Shown here one piece after another: positions 29,593 through 38,396 of a stretch of 64,000 nucleotides of DNA. Below the pieces are notes generated by a model. That model was given only the letters and a program-made list of their open reading frames with translations, was not told where the DNA came from and searched no databases. Numbering within the stretch: the stretch's first letter is position 1; each line of letters opens with the position of its first letter. The translations under genes and the position numbers were made by a program. The stretch is from Entomomonas moraniae (lineage in GTDB: Bacteria > Pseudomonadota > Gammaproteobacteria > Pseudomonadales > Pseudomonadaceae): NCBI RefSeq assembly GCF_003991975.1, contig NZ_CP029822.1, forward strand, positions 3,249,648-3,313,647, read 5' to 3'.

Positions 29593-29623
29593 AAAAATGC
29601 CGCTTTTTTTAGCGGCATTTTTA
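29593..29623. terminator. Bidirectional terminator clpB / SecD-like gene
   Basis: AAAAATGCCGCT (29593-29604) pairs with AGCGGCATTTTT (29611-29622), with A and T runs on both sides between convergent genes. Confidence 0.9.
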
Positions 29624-29659
29624 TTGGATGCGTTTATGATAATTATCGGGTGATGGTTG

Positions 29660-30748
29660 TTATTTTATGATGGCATTAACAATAATAGTCAGTGGTGTTT
29701 GAGGCAGTGTAGAGCGGATGGTATCTATAATATGTACTGCACCTTTTAGTTCTGGGGATCCTGATACGATGATTCGGCCATCTTTTATAGGCATGACCAT
29801 ATTTATGGTTAATAAAACTTCGGGCTCTGAGGCGGTATCTTTTTTGACAACAAAAGCGATATGTTTGAACAAATTCTCTTTGGTGAAGTTATACAATTTT
29901 TTTGTTCCTTTTGAGTTAAAGGTCATTCCAAGATAAATAGCACCCTTTTCGGAATAATTGGGATAAACATTCATTAAATCTCCTTCGGTAATAGAGACTT
30001 GTTTAGAAACGAGGATCGGTTGGCCATCTTGCATGTACATAACCTCCATATCTTGAGGTATTTCGCCTTTGGCTAATAGAGCATTAGTATCTGTATCGTG
30101 ATAAGCCAAACGAATTTCAAAAGAGCTAACTGCACCTAGCTGTTGGATAATTTCTTGTTGGCTATTCTCTACTTCATCAGGAATTAGAATAAGAATGTAA
30201 TTATCGCCATATGGTTTTATGGTTGTGTGCAATAGATTAAGTTGCTTTAAACGGAAGTCGAATATTTTAATAGATTGCTCAGTATCGTCATTATAAAACT
30301 TAGCCATTGTTTGTGGTGAAACTGAAAGTTGGTTTTTTGATTGTGTGAGTGGTATACCTGCACGGTTTAAGTACTCAAGAGCCTGTATAGCTATTCTTTG
30401 ATTTGGAAAGTCGATGATAAGATTTTTTTCCGAGAGACTAATTGCTTCGAAATCAATTTTATGGTTTTTTAGGACGCTTTGCGCTTGTTGCGACATTTCA
30501 TTTAACCATCGCGCTGTGGCTACCTGTCTATCTAACGCTAATAAAATTACACGTGTTGGCCTATTTATACTGAGAAGTTCTTCGAAGCAGGCATTAAACT
30601 CATCTGTTGAGCTTTTTAGGCTTAAACAGTGATTAATTTTATTGGTTATTTCATTATTTTCATCATCTGGTTTATCGAGCTTTGCTTGATTGCACCCTGT
30701 TATAAACAATGTAAAAAGAAGCGCGATAGATAACCATTTTTTGTACAT
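29660..30748 (-). CDS. Lipoprotein resembling the periplasmic P1 domain of SecD
   Basis: A 362-residue protein with a lipoprotein signal (lipobox ITGC, Cys19) and no other membrane span. The C-terminal part resembles the P1 head region of SecD: SFEIRLAYHD, a loop, PILVSKQVSITEGDL, and IYLGMTFNSKGTKKLYNFT, in the order seen in SecD. The preceding part (about 60-200) resembles the SecD N-terminal segment around NLIIDFPN. Genuine SecD carries six membrane spans and partners SecF; neither is here. It would be tethered to the inner or outer membrane and face the periplasm, perhaps binding emerging or unfolded proteins. Function unknown. It stands alone between clpB and a regulator gene. Confidence 0.75.
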   Translation of the reverse strand: MYKKWLSIALLFTLFITGCNQAKLDKPDDENNEITNKINHCLSLKSSTDEFNACFEELLSINRPTRVILLALDRQVATARWLNEMSQQAQSVLKNHKIDFEAISLSEKNLIIDFPNQRIAIQALEYLNRAGIPLTQSKNQLSVSPQTMAKFYNDDTEQSIKIFDFRLKQLNLLHTTIKPYGDNYILILIPDEVENSQQEIIQQLGAVSSFEIRLAYHDTDTNALLAKGEIPQDMEVMYMQDGQPILVSKQVSITEGDLMNVYPNYSEKGAIYLGMTFNSKGTKKLYNFTKENLFKHIAFVVKKDTASEPEVLLTINMVMPIKDGRIIVSGSPELKGAVHIIDTIRSTLPQTPLTIIVNAIIK

Positions 30749-30837
30749 AACGAATGTTTCCTAGTAACACCTATAAAGATAAAAATCATCTAATAACGAA
30801 AGATCATCATACGATATAAACTCATATGGCGTTTGAT

Positions 30838-31182
30838 TTAACGCATTTTGTTGTTATTTCCCCAAGTACACATACTATCTAACAAAGGGATCAGTGATTT
30901 CCCTTTTATGGATAAACGGTATTCAACTTTTGGCGGAATTTGAGGGTATTCTTTTCGAATAATGAGTTTGTCTTTTTCTAATTCTTTGAGTGTGCTACTA
31001 AGGGTTTTAAATGAAATAGTTCCGATACAACGTTTTAGCTCATTAAAGCGCATAGTGGGTTGGTTTTCATTAAGCCAATATAAAATAATCATTTTATATT
31101 TACCGCCGATTACTGAAAGTGTATAACCAAAACCAGTGTCTTCTATTTTTATACCGCTTGGACTACAGGTATTATCCTTCAT
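30838..31182 (-). CDS. HxlR-family redox-sensing transcription regulator
   Basis: A 114-residue winged-helix protein with the HxlR pattern GGKYKMIILYWL, RFNELKRCIGTIS and LSSTLKELEKDKLI. It has cysteines at residues 6, 52 and 105. A cysteine at position 6 and another near 105 match the arrangement in YodB of Bacillus, which senses quinones through such thiols. It is transcribed divergently from a quinone-reductase-like flavoprotein gene 105 bases away, the usual target of such regulators. I infer a repressor released by electrophiles. Confidence 0.85.
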   Translation of the reverse strand: MKDNTCSPSGIKIEDTGFGYTLSVIGGKYKMIILYWLNENQPTMRFNELKRCIGTISFKTLSSTLKELEKDKLIIRKEYPQIPPKVEYRLSIKGKSLIPLLDSMCTWGNNNKMR

Positions 31183-31287
31183 TTATGCTTTCCTTAAAGA
31201 TAGTATATTACATGATTGTGCGTACTTCATAATAGTCATACTTTAACATACACTTATTAGACATTTACAGACATGAGAGAATTTCTG

Positions 31288-31842
31288 ATGAAAACTTTGA
31301 TTATAGTGGCTCATCCTGATATAGAAAATTCAAAGATAAATAAGCGGTGGATTGAAGAGTTGAGGAAGTATCCAGAGCGATTCACCGTTCACGAACTTTA
31401 TAATGTTTATCCTAATGATCATATTGATATTGAGGCAGAACAGGAGTTAATAGAGGGGCATGATGATTTAGTTTTACAATTTCCTATTTATTGGTTTAAT
31501 TGTCCGCCATTATTAAAAAAATGGCTGGATGAAGTATTTATTTATGGATGGGCGTATGGCTCAGCAGGAAATGCATTAGTAGGTCGTAGCGTTAGGCTTG
31601 CTGTTTGCGCGGGGATAAAAGAAGTGGATTATTCTAAAAAGGGGCGTTATCAATTTAGTCTTGAGGAGATTTTACGACCTTTTGAGGTAACTATGCGTTA
31701 TGTACATGCAAGCTATCAGCCATTTTTTGCTTTTTATGGTAATGAAAAAGAATCTGGAGTTGAATACTATTCAACTCAGGAAGCAATAGAATACAGCGCT
31801 AAAAACTATATTAAGTTTTTAAATCAAGATGAGTTTAGTTAA
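31288..31842 (+). CDS. NAD(P)H-dependent flavodoxin-fold oxidoreductase (quinone reductase-like)
   Basis: Started at ATG 31288, with GAGAGA seven bases upstream, it has 184 residues. An alternative ATG five codons earlier lacks a ribosome site. The sequence has the flavodoxin-like opening MKTLIIVAHPDIENSKIN for FMN/FAD phosphate binding, FPIYWFNCPPLLKKWLDEVF, and YGSAGNALVGR, as in the KefF/MdaB/YwrO family. It reduces quinones or other electrophiles by two electrons. It is divergent from an HxlR-type regulator that probably controls it. Confidence 0.87.
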   Translation: MKTLIIVAHPDIENSKINKRWIEELRKYPERFTVHELYNVYPNDHIDIEAEQELIEGHDDLVLQFPIYWFNCPPLLKKWLDEVFIYGWAYGSAGNALVGRSVRLAVCAGIKEVDYSKKGRYQFSLEEILRPFEVTMRYVHASYQPFFAFYGNEKESGVEYYSTQEAIEYSAKNYIKFLNQDEFS

Positions 31843-31906
31843 GCTATATGAAATGGAGCTTTTAAAAGGCGCAAAGTAGATTTAATTAGCATGGAAGCGC
31901 ATTAAA

Positions 31907-32068
31907 CTACTTTAAGATATATATAAAGCTGCGTACAACTCCTACGGGAAAAAATACAATGTCTAATATTGCCCATAGGACATTATTTTTTTCAAAATCT
32001 TTAATACACGCATAAATACATAGTATTACACCAATAAAAGTAAAAATTGAGCTGCCTATAAAAAACAT
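31907..32068 (-). CDS. Small two-span membrane protein, 53 residues
   Basis: A short frame, well supported despite its size: TAGGAG lies eight bases before ATG at 32068. The product has two hydrophobic stretches, FFIGSSIFTFIGVILCIY and LWAILDIVFFPVGVVRSF, separated by the charged turn CIKDFEKNN. This predicts a hairpin-type inner-membrane protein. It lies on the minus strand, downstream of the LysR gene. I do not recognise the family. Outside this frame the interval 31843-32151 holds nothing else obvious. Confidence 0.65.
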   Translation of the reverse strand: MFFIGSSIFTFIGVILCIYACIKDFEKNNVLWAILDIVFFPVGVVRSFIYILK

Positions 32069-32151
32069 AAAATACTCCTACATTGTTTTTCTCAGTCTAA
32101 TTGTAATATATCAAAAATCAAATAATTTATTTTAAGTAAATGTATTTCGCA

Positions 32152-33030
32152 CTATAAATCGATATGATTTATTATTTGTTGAATGATTTGTTGCAGTTGT
32201 TTGTTTGCTGTTGGTTTCCAAATACAGACAATACTTAGCATCATACCTTTATTACCTAACTCCGTGTGAAAGCGGCTAATATTTTTATAGGATTCAGTGA
32301 ATAGATGCGTTGGAAGTAGACTCCAGCCTTTTTTGTTATCTAATAGTTCTTTGAGAAGTTCAATATTGGTTATTTGTTGTATATTATCAGATATTTTTAT
32401 AATTTTGCCGAGCTGATCAGGTAATTGGATAAAAGGAATAAATTGATTGGATGAGGCTAGTTCCAGTATGGATATGTTGGTTTGGAGATTAGAAAAGAAG
32501 CATTTATTTGCATAAATACCTAGTTCAATTGTACCAATAGCACTCCATTTAAAATCGGCATTAATCATGCGGTTAGCCGCAGGGTAGATACCAATATCAG
32601 CTTCGCCAGTCAGCAGTCTTTTCTCTGCTTGTGGCCGTTCAATATTGAGTAAATTAAGTTTGATGCGTTGTTGTTCACAATAAGCGATAAGTTTTTTTAT
32701 AAAAGATAGTGGAATAAAGCAGTCATAGCAAAGGGTGATGGTATGCTTTATTTCTTTAGGCATTTGCATGGCGAGCTGATCAAAAATATTAGCTTCATGA
32801 AGAAACAAGCGCGCCTGCGTATATAGTTTTTTGCCTTCAGCGGTTAGTTGTAGAGGTCGTTTAGTTCGATCAAATAGTATATAACCAAGATTAATTTCTA
32901 ATGAGTCAATTAACTCACTAATTGTTGTTCGGCTTTTTTGTAGTTTTGTCGCTGCAAGTGATAAGTTATTGGTTTCGCAAACACATGCAAAAGCTTCTAT
33001 TTGCGCTAGGGTAAAATGAATAGCTGGCAT
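32152..33030 (-). CDS. LysR-family transcription regulator
   Basis: I start it at ATG 33030 (292 residues, MPAIHFTLAQIEAF) because a weak AGAGAT lies upstream. The ATG at 33069 has no ribosome site. The N-terminal winged helix is typical (ETNNLSLAATKLQKSRTTISELIDSLE), followed by a periplasmic-binding-like effector domain. It is divergent from a secreted serine hydrolase gene, so that gene is the likely target. The effector cannot be predicted. Its fairly A+T-rich coding sequence and isolated position fit an accessory pair. Confidence 0.87.
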   Translation of the reverse strand: MPAIHFTLAQIEAFACVCETNNLSLAATKLQKSRTTISELIDSLEINLGYILFDRTKRPLQLTAEGKKLYTQARLFLHEANIFDQLAMQMPKEIKHTITLCYDCFIPLSFIKKLIAYCEQQRIKLNLLNIERPQAEKRLLTGEADIGIYPAANRMINADFKWSAIGTIELGIYANKCFFSNLQTNISILELASSNQFIPFIQLPDQLGKIIKISDNIQQITNIELLKELLDNKKGWSLLPTHLFTESYKNISRFHTELGNKGMMLSIVCIWKPTANKQLQQIIQQIINHIDL

Positions 33031-33223
33031 TTTTATCTCTACTAATTCTAATGACGGTTTTCCCTGCATTAACTGATTTTAAAAAAATAGTAATTTTTTT
33101 TAGAATAGTTTCATAAGCCAACAGGTAGAATTTATTATACGTGAATTAGTGTCAATAGTGCCTGTAGTTATATAAAAGTATGCTTGATATGTTCAATAAC
33201 ACTGTCATTAAAAGGAAATTAAA

Positions 33224-34540
33224 ATGAAGATAAATATGAAAAAATGTTTGCTTGCTGCTTGTATTTCAATGACTTTAAATGCAAATGCAGAAATGCTTGA
33301 TCATGCTAAAGTGGTAGATAGTCCTTGCCATGTGGCTAATTTAACTTGTCCTACCGAAGTTGATAAAAAAATACCCGATGTAAAAGATATGTTGACATGG
33401 AACCAGCAAGATCGTGTTATTGGTTTTCGTAACGACTATCGATCTTATATAGGTGATGTATTTAAAGCAGGAAAAGCAAACCCTATCCCTAAATCGTTAA
33501 AAGATTTATCTTCTATTACCTATGATTATGGTAATCACCAGTATACCCTTAATGATTATATCAAGCGTAATGATGTAGCAGGTATGCTCGTTATTAAAGA
33601 CGGTAAGATCGTATGGGAGTATTATGGTAAAGGCAATAACGAAACTACCTTGTGGACTTCACGTTCTGTGGGCAAGTCGGTCGTTTCTACATTAGTCGGT
33701 ATTGCAGTAAAAGAAGGTAAAATAGCGTCTTTAGATGATTTAGTGATTAAATATAACCCAGATGTTAAAGGCACAGTTTGGGAAAAAGTGACTATCAGAC
33801 AATTATTGCAACATACATCAGGGGTTGAGTGGGGCGAGGATTATACTAATCCTAAATCTGACTTTGCCCAACTTACCCAGTGTGAAGCCAATAAAAATAC
33901 GTACGATTGTGTTAATAAGTTAGTTAAATCTCCAACCCGTAAAGCATATGCTAAACCTGGCGAAATTTGGTCTTATTCATCAGGTGGTGCATGGCTGCTA
34001 GGCGATACTTTGGAAAAGGCAACGGGAGTCCCTATAGCAACTTACTTGCAAGAAAAAATTTGGCAACCTTATGGTATGGTGAGAGATGGAGTATGGCATA
34101 GCTACGAACAAGGAAAGCATGATGTGGGCGCCCATGGTTTTAATGCATCGTTGGAAGACTGGGGTAGATTTGGGTTATTTATAGCAAACAATGGTGTATT
34201 GCCTGATGGTACAAAAGTATTGCCAGATAACTGGGTAAAAGATGCTCGTACATGGACACAAGCTAAAAACTCTGTAACGGCCAAAAATCCTGATGGAAGT
34301 TATGGTTATGAGTGGTGGAATAATAGTGTTCCTGCTAATTACACAGGTAAGTATGTGAATAAACTAAATGCTAAAGATACTCTATGGGCGCTTGGCATCT
34401 TTGGGCAAATTATCATGGTTAATCAAACAGAAAATCTTGTAATTGTGCAGTGGTCAACATGGCCAAAAGCAGAGCCTTCATTTGATGCACAGCCATTAGA
34501 AGCTGCATTGATGTTTAATGCGATTGCCAATAAACTTTAA
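33224..34540 (+). CDS. Secreted serine hydrolase of the beta-lactamase/NylB family
   Basis: A 438-residue precursor with a signal peptide (cleavage after ANA, about residue 22). The catalytic S-x-x-K is SVGK in TSRSVGKSVVSTLVG. The second motif is YSSG in EIWSYSSGGAWLLG. GHGFNA-like and GYEWW segments follow. The pattern is that of class C beta-lactamase-fold esterases/amidases, such as 6-aminohexanoate-dimer hydrolase, more than that of a true AmpC (YSN, KTG). It may cleave amides or esters in the periplasm. A cysteine pair near residues 34-41 could form a disulfide. It is divergent from a LysR regulator, an arrangement like ampR-ampC. Confidence 0.85.
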   Translation: MKINMKKCLLAACISMTLNANAEMLDHAKVVDSPCHVANLTCPTEVDKKIPDVKDMLTWNQQDRVIGFRNDYRSYIGDVFKAGKANPIPKSLKDLSSITYDYGNHQYTLNDYIKRNDVAGMLVIKDGKIVWEYYGKGNNETTLWTSRSVGKSVVSTLVGIAVKEGKIASLDDLVIKYNPDVKGTVWEKVTIRQLLQHTSGVEWGEDYTNPKSDFAQLTQCEANKNTYDCVNKLVKSPTRKAYAKPGEIWSYSSGGAWLLGDTLEKATGVPIATYLQEKIWQPYGMVRDGVWHSYEQGKHDVGAHGFNASLEDWGRFGLFIANNGVLPDGTKVLPDNWVKDARTWTQAKNSVTAKNPDGSYGYEWWNNSVPANYTGKYVNKLNAKDTLWALGIFGQIIMVNQTENLVIVQWSTWPKAEPSFDAQPLEAALMFNAIANKL

Positions 34541-34596
34541 AAGGAAATTTAATTATTTATTAAGTATGATTGTTGTACTTGATTGGTTATTAAAAT

Positions 34597-34624
34597 AACT
34601 CCCTTAAACGGGAGTTGTTTTTTA
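34597..34624 (+). terminator. Terminator of the serine hydrolase gene
   Basis: AACTCCC (34597-34603) pairs with GGGAGTT (34610-34616), followed by a run of T. Confidence 0.85.
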
Positions 34625-34875
34625 TGGTTTTTTGTTATGACTGTTTGAGTTTTTTATGAAGGAGAATCACAGACAGATTATGCAATAGCGAGGATATAAT
34701 CAAAAAAATAATTTAAGTAATGAGTAGCGGTCTAGCATGCGATTATAAAGTGTGTAAACGATTTTAAGGTAGAATTTAAATAGAAAATTATTACTTTTTC
34801 TTTAACGCGACTTGGATGAAACTTTTTATAGAACTTGCTTTCTTATATTGCTTGTTAAATTGAGTTAATAACATT
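34625..34875. other. Gene-free stretch before the acyltransferase
   Basis: About 250 A+T-rich bases after the terminator. One GAAGGAGAA is followed by an ATG that meets a stop after two codons. I see no RNA gene or conserved site; it presumably holds the promoter of the next gene. Confidence 0.5.
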
Positions 34876-36798
34876 ATGACTTTTAGAAAAGATATTAACG
34901 GATTACGTGCGATTGCTGTTCTTGCCGTCCTTCTGTACCATTTTAAAATATCAGGCTTTGGTGGTGCTTTTATCGGTGTTGATATCTTTTTTGTCATCTC
35001 TGGTTATTTGATGACGAGTATTATTTTTTCCAAATTAGCTACAGATAAACTTTCTTTATTAGATTTTTATATCCATCGTGCTAGACGTATTATTCCAGCA
35101 TTAGCAGTTTTGTGTGTTGCTGTTTGGCTGTTTGGGTTGCTTTACTTGCCAACGATCGATTATCGCGAATTACTTTATACGATACAAAATGCTATTTTAT
35201 TTGTTTCTAATATAGGGTTTGCTAACCAAGTTAGTTATTTTGATACTCCTTCACAAGAGAACTGGCTATTGCATACGTGGTCTCTCTCTGTAGAGTGGCA
35301 GTTTTATCTTATTTATCCTATTGTCATTATTTTATTAAGAAAGTTTTTATCTCTTCGCAGTATTAAATACATTATTTTATCTTTGGCAATAGTTTCACTG
35401 ATATTATGTATTGTCCAGACATGGATTTTTCCCGTTAAAGCGTTCTTTTTACTTCCTTTTCGGTCGTGGGAAATGTTAGCAGGTGGAATTGCCTTTTTAT
35501 TTCCACTAAAGCTAAATAACAATACATACGCTAAACTGATTCAGTATTTAGGCTTTGTTGCTATAGCCCTTAGCATTGTTTTTATTAGTACATCAATGCA
35601 TTGGCCGGGCTATTTAGCCATAGTACCTGTGGTAGGGACTATGCTTATTATTTGGGTAAATCAACACAGCTTTATTTTAAATAATATGGTCTCACAATGG
35701 TTAGGCAAAATATCCTATTCTATTTATTTATGGCATTGGCCATTTGCGGTTGCTTTGACTATCAATGGCTCCATCAACGAATGGCAATATGTTGTTTACA
35801 GTTTGTTAATAACACTATTGTTAGCTTTTCTTTCTTATTTTTTCATAGAAATAAGAGTAAAAATTAACAAAACTAAAGTTATACAAATTATTTGTTATCT
35901 GTTGATTATTATTTTTGTGGTGGCTCTTTCATCAACGACTAGGCATTTGTTAAGGGCTTATCCTAAATTACGTGCTAGTATCATGTCGAAAGACTTTTAT
36001 AAGATAGACTCTATCAGTGCCGAGAAGTATCTCTCAATTGCTAGATATTGTTTAGTTAGTCATGATATGAAGCAGTTCCCTGAATGTAAAGCGGGCGAGG
36101 GTGAGCCTTCATTGATTATTATGGGCGATAGTCATGCTGCAGCTATTTATCCAGCTATAAAAAAAGTAAATCCAAAAGCGACACTTTTATGGACACATTC
36201 TGCTTGCCTCATGGTAGAGGGTGTACACTATGCGAATAATATGCAGCCAGGGTGCATTAATTTATTTAAACAAAAGAAAGCATTATTAGAAACACAATAT
36301 TCAAATGTCCCAGTTTTATTTGTTAATTTTTTAACTTCATATATTAGTGAAAAGAATGTAGGAAATATATATTTCACAAAACCTACGATTAGCTTAAACG
36401 ATTTGCAACAACAGTTTAGAAAAGCTTATATTCATTCAGTCTGTGAAATAGCAAAACATCGTCCTGTTTATGTGCTGAAGCCGATTCCTGTTGCGGGCAC
36501 TAATATTCCTAAACATATGGCGTTATCTTTAGTATTGCATGGTTCTACAGTAGAGGTAACTAACCCCATCAGTGATTATTATAAGAATAATGATTTTATT
36601 CTCGGAACCATAGAGCTAGCTAAGAAGCAATGTAATATTCAAACATTAGATACGCTTCCTTATTTTTGTGCAGATAATAAGACCTGTATAACCACAGAAA
36701 ATGGATACCCACTTTATTTTGATAATAATCACATTTCACAATATGCGAGTGAACGCTTAGCACCAATATTTGAACCTATATTTGAGCATAAACCTTAG
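34876..36798 (+). CDS. OafA/OatA-type acyltransferase with SGNH domain
   Basis: A 640-residue protein. The N-terminal acyltransferase-3 membrane domain (about 1-365, ten or so spans) opens with FRKDINGLRAIAVLAVLLYH and has the FFVISGYLM and WSLSVEWQFYL motifs. A C-terminal SGNH hydrolase-like domain (about 395-640) has the GDSHA serine block and a terminal D-x-x-H (FDNNHIS). Such proteins move acetyl groups across the membrane and attach them to O-antigen, peptidoglycan or other surface glycans. No polysaccharide gene cluster is adjacent, so the acceptor is unknown. The ribosome site is weak. Confidence 0.9.
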   Translation: MTFRKDINGLRAIAVLAVLLYHFKISGFGGAFIGVDIFFVISGYLMTSIIFSKLATDKLSLLDFYIHRARRIIPALAVLCVAVWLFGLLYLPTIDYRELLYTIQNAILFVSNIGFANQVSYFDTPSQENWLLHTWSLSVEWQFYLIYPIVIILLRKFLSLRSIKYIILSLAIVSLILCIVQTWIFPVKAFFLLPFRSWEMLAGGIAFLFPLKLNNNTYAKLIQYLGFVAIALSIVFISTSMHWPGYLAIVPVVGTMLIIWVNQHSFILNNMVSQWLGKISYSIYLWHWPFAVALTINGSINEWQYVVYSLLITLLLAFLSYFFIEIRVKINKTKVIQIICYLLIIIFVVALSSTTRHLLRAYPKLRASIMSKDFYKIDSISAEKYLSIARYCLVSHDMKQFPECKAGEGEPSLIIMGDSHAAAIYPAIKKVNPKATLLWTHSACLMVEGVHYANNMQPGCINLFKQKKALLETQYSNVPVLFVNFLTSYISEKNVGNIYFTKPTISLNDLQQQFRKAYIHSVCEIAKHRPVYVLKPIPVAGTNIPKHMALSLVLHGSTVEVTNPISDYYKNNDFILGTIELAKKQCNIQTLDTLPYFCADNKTCITTENGYPLYFDNNHISQYASERLAPIFEPIFEHKP

Positions 36799-36966
36799 CA
36801 TTTTTTTATCTGAGGTTTATATCGATAGGTGGTGTTATTTTAGTTAATGTGAAGTAACTTAGGTGCTTTTCTTGTGTAATACGATGGTAAAGATAATCGG
36901 ATTTTTACCTTTGTTGAGAACCTGCTACAATAGGGGGCTTCTACTCTATGAATGAATTATTAAATA

Positions 36967-38355
36967 ATGAATACGTACAAAACAGAGTTACTGTGCCCCG
37001 CCGGTACATTAAAAGCGATGCGCTATGCATTCGCCTATGGTGCAGATGCCATTTATGCAGGACAACCACGTTATAGTTTACGTGTGCGTAATAATGAGTT
37101 TGATCATAAAAATCTAAAAATAGCGATTGATGAAGCTCATAGCCAAGGTAAAAAGTTATATGTTGTGGTTAATATTGCCCCTCATAATGCCAAACTAAAA
37201 ACCTTTATTAAAGACTTAGAGCCTGTTGTGGCGATGAATCCAGATGCACTGATTATGTCAGACCCTGGTTTGATTATGATGGTGCGTGAAACCTTTCCGA
37301 ATATAGCCATTCACCTTTCCGTTCAGGCAAATGCCGTTAACTGGGCTGCTGTAAAATTTTGGAAACAAATGGGCTTAACACGGGTTATTTTATCCCGTGA
37401 ATTATCGTTAGAAGAAATTGAAGAAATACGTCAACACGTGCCTGATATGGAGTTAGAGGTTTTTGTTCATGGTGCACTTTGCATGGCGTATTCGGGGCGT
37501 TGTTTGCTGTCTGGTTATATTAATCACCGCGATCCTAATCAGGGAACCTGTACCAACTCTTGCCGTTGGCAATATGGTGTTGAACAAGCTAAAGAAAATG
37601 AGCTAGGTGAAATTGTCAGTGACAAGAAGATTGACGCTGTTAATATCGTTGATCCTACCCTAGGAAAGGGAAAAACGACTGATGAGGTCTTTATCCTACG
37701 TGAAAAAACACGACCTAATGAAGAAATGACAGCTTTTGAAGATGAGCATGGTACTTATATCATGAACTCCAAGGATCTACGCGCTGTTCAACATGTAGAG
37801 CGTTTAGTGCAAATGGGCGTACATTCATTAAAAATTGAGGGGCGCACTAAGTCACATTATTACTGTGCACGTACTGCGCAAGTGTATCGTAAAGCTATTG
37901 ATGATGCCGAAGCAGGACGCCCATTTGATAAAACCTTAATGGATACCTTAGAGTCATTGGCTCATCGAGGTTATACCGAAGGTTTTTTACGTCGCCATGT
38001 GCATGATGAATACCAAAACTACGAGCACGGTACATCCATTTCAGAAAACCAACAGTTTGTGGGTGAGTTTACAGGTGTTCGCCGTGGCGATTTAGCCGAG
38101 GTTGTGGTTAAAAATCGTTTTGCAGTGGGCGATCGTGTTGAAATGATGACACCGCAAGGTAACTTGCATTTTGACATTGAGCGCATGGAAAATACCCAAG
38201 GCGAACCTGTTGAAGTAGCACCGGGTGATGGCCATATTATTTTCTTACCGATTCCAGATGCAGTCGAGTTAGACTATGCACTACTCATGCGTTATTTAAA
38301 TAGCGGTAATACAAAAAGCTTGCCTGTTGGCGCTGAAGCAGCAACAAGCAAATAA
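36967..38355 (+). CDS. trhP: tRNA 5-hydroxyuridine synthesis protein (peptidase U32 family, YegQ)
   Basis: A 462-residue U32-family protein with the conserved opening ELLCPAGTLKAMRYAFAYGADA, the cysteine cluster MAYSGRCLLSGYINHRDPNQ.GTCTNSCRW, and LKIEGRTKSHYY. In E. coli this protein (YegQ, renamed TrhP) makes 5-hydroxyuridine at tRNA position 34 from prephenate-dependent chemistry, and is not a peptidase. Length matches that family. A carbamoyltransferase gene follows after 41 bases, possibly in the same transcript. Confidence 0.93.
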   Translation: MNTYKTELLCPAGTLKAMRYAFAYGADAIYAGQPRYSLRVRNNEFDHKNLKIAIDEAHSQGKKLYVVVNIAPHNAKLKTFIKDLEPVVAMNPDALIMSDPGLIMMVRETFPNIAIHLSVQANAVNWAAVKFWKQMGLTRVILSRELSLEEIEEIRQHVPDMELEVFVHGALCMAYSGRCLLSGYINHRDPNQGTCTNSCRWQYGVEQAKENELGEIVSDKKIDAVNIVDPTLGKGKTTDEVFILREKTRPNEEMTAFEDEHGTYIMNSKDLRAVQHVERLVQMGVHSLKIEGRTKSHYYCARTAQVYRKAIDDAEAGRPFDKTLMDTLESLAHRGYTEGFLRRHVHDEYQNYEHGTSISENQQFVGEFTGVRRGDLAEVVVKNRFAVGDRVEMMTPQGNLHFDIERMENTQGEPVEVAPGDGHIIFLPIPDAVELDYALLMRYLNSGNTKSLPVGAEAATSK

Positions 38356-38396
38356 TTTAATGTGATTAAAGTACATGTTAATAAAGAGGTAATCCA

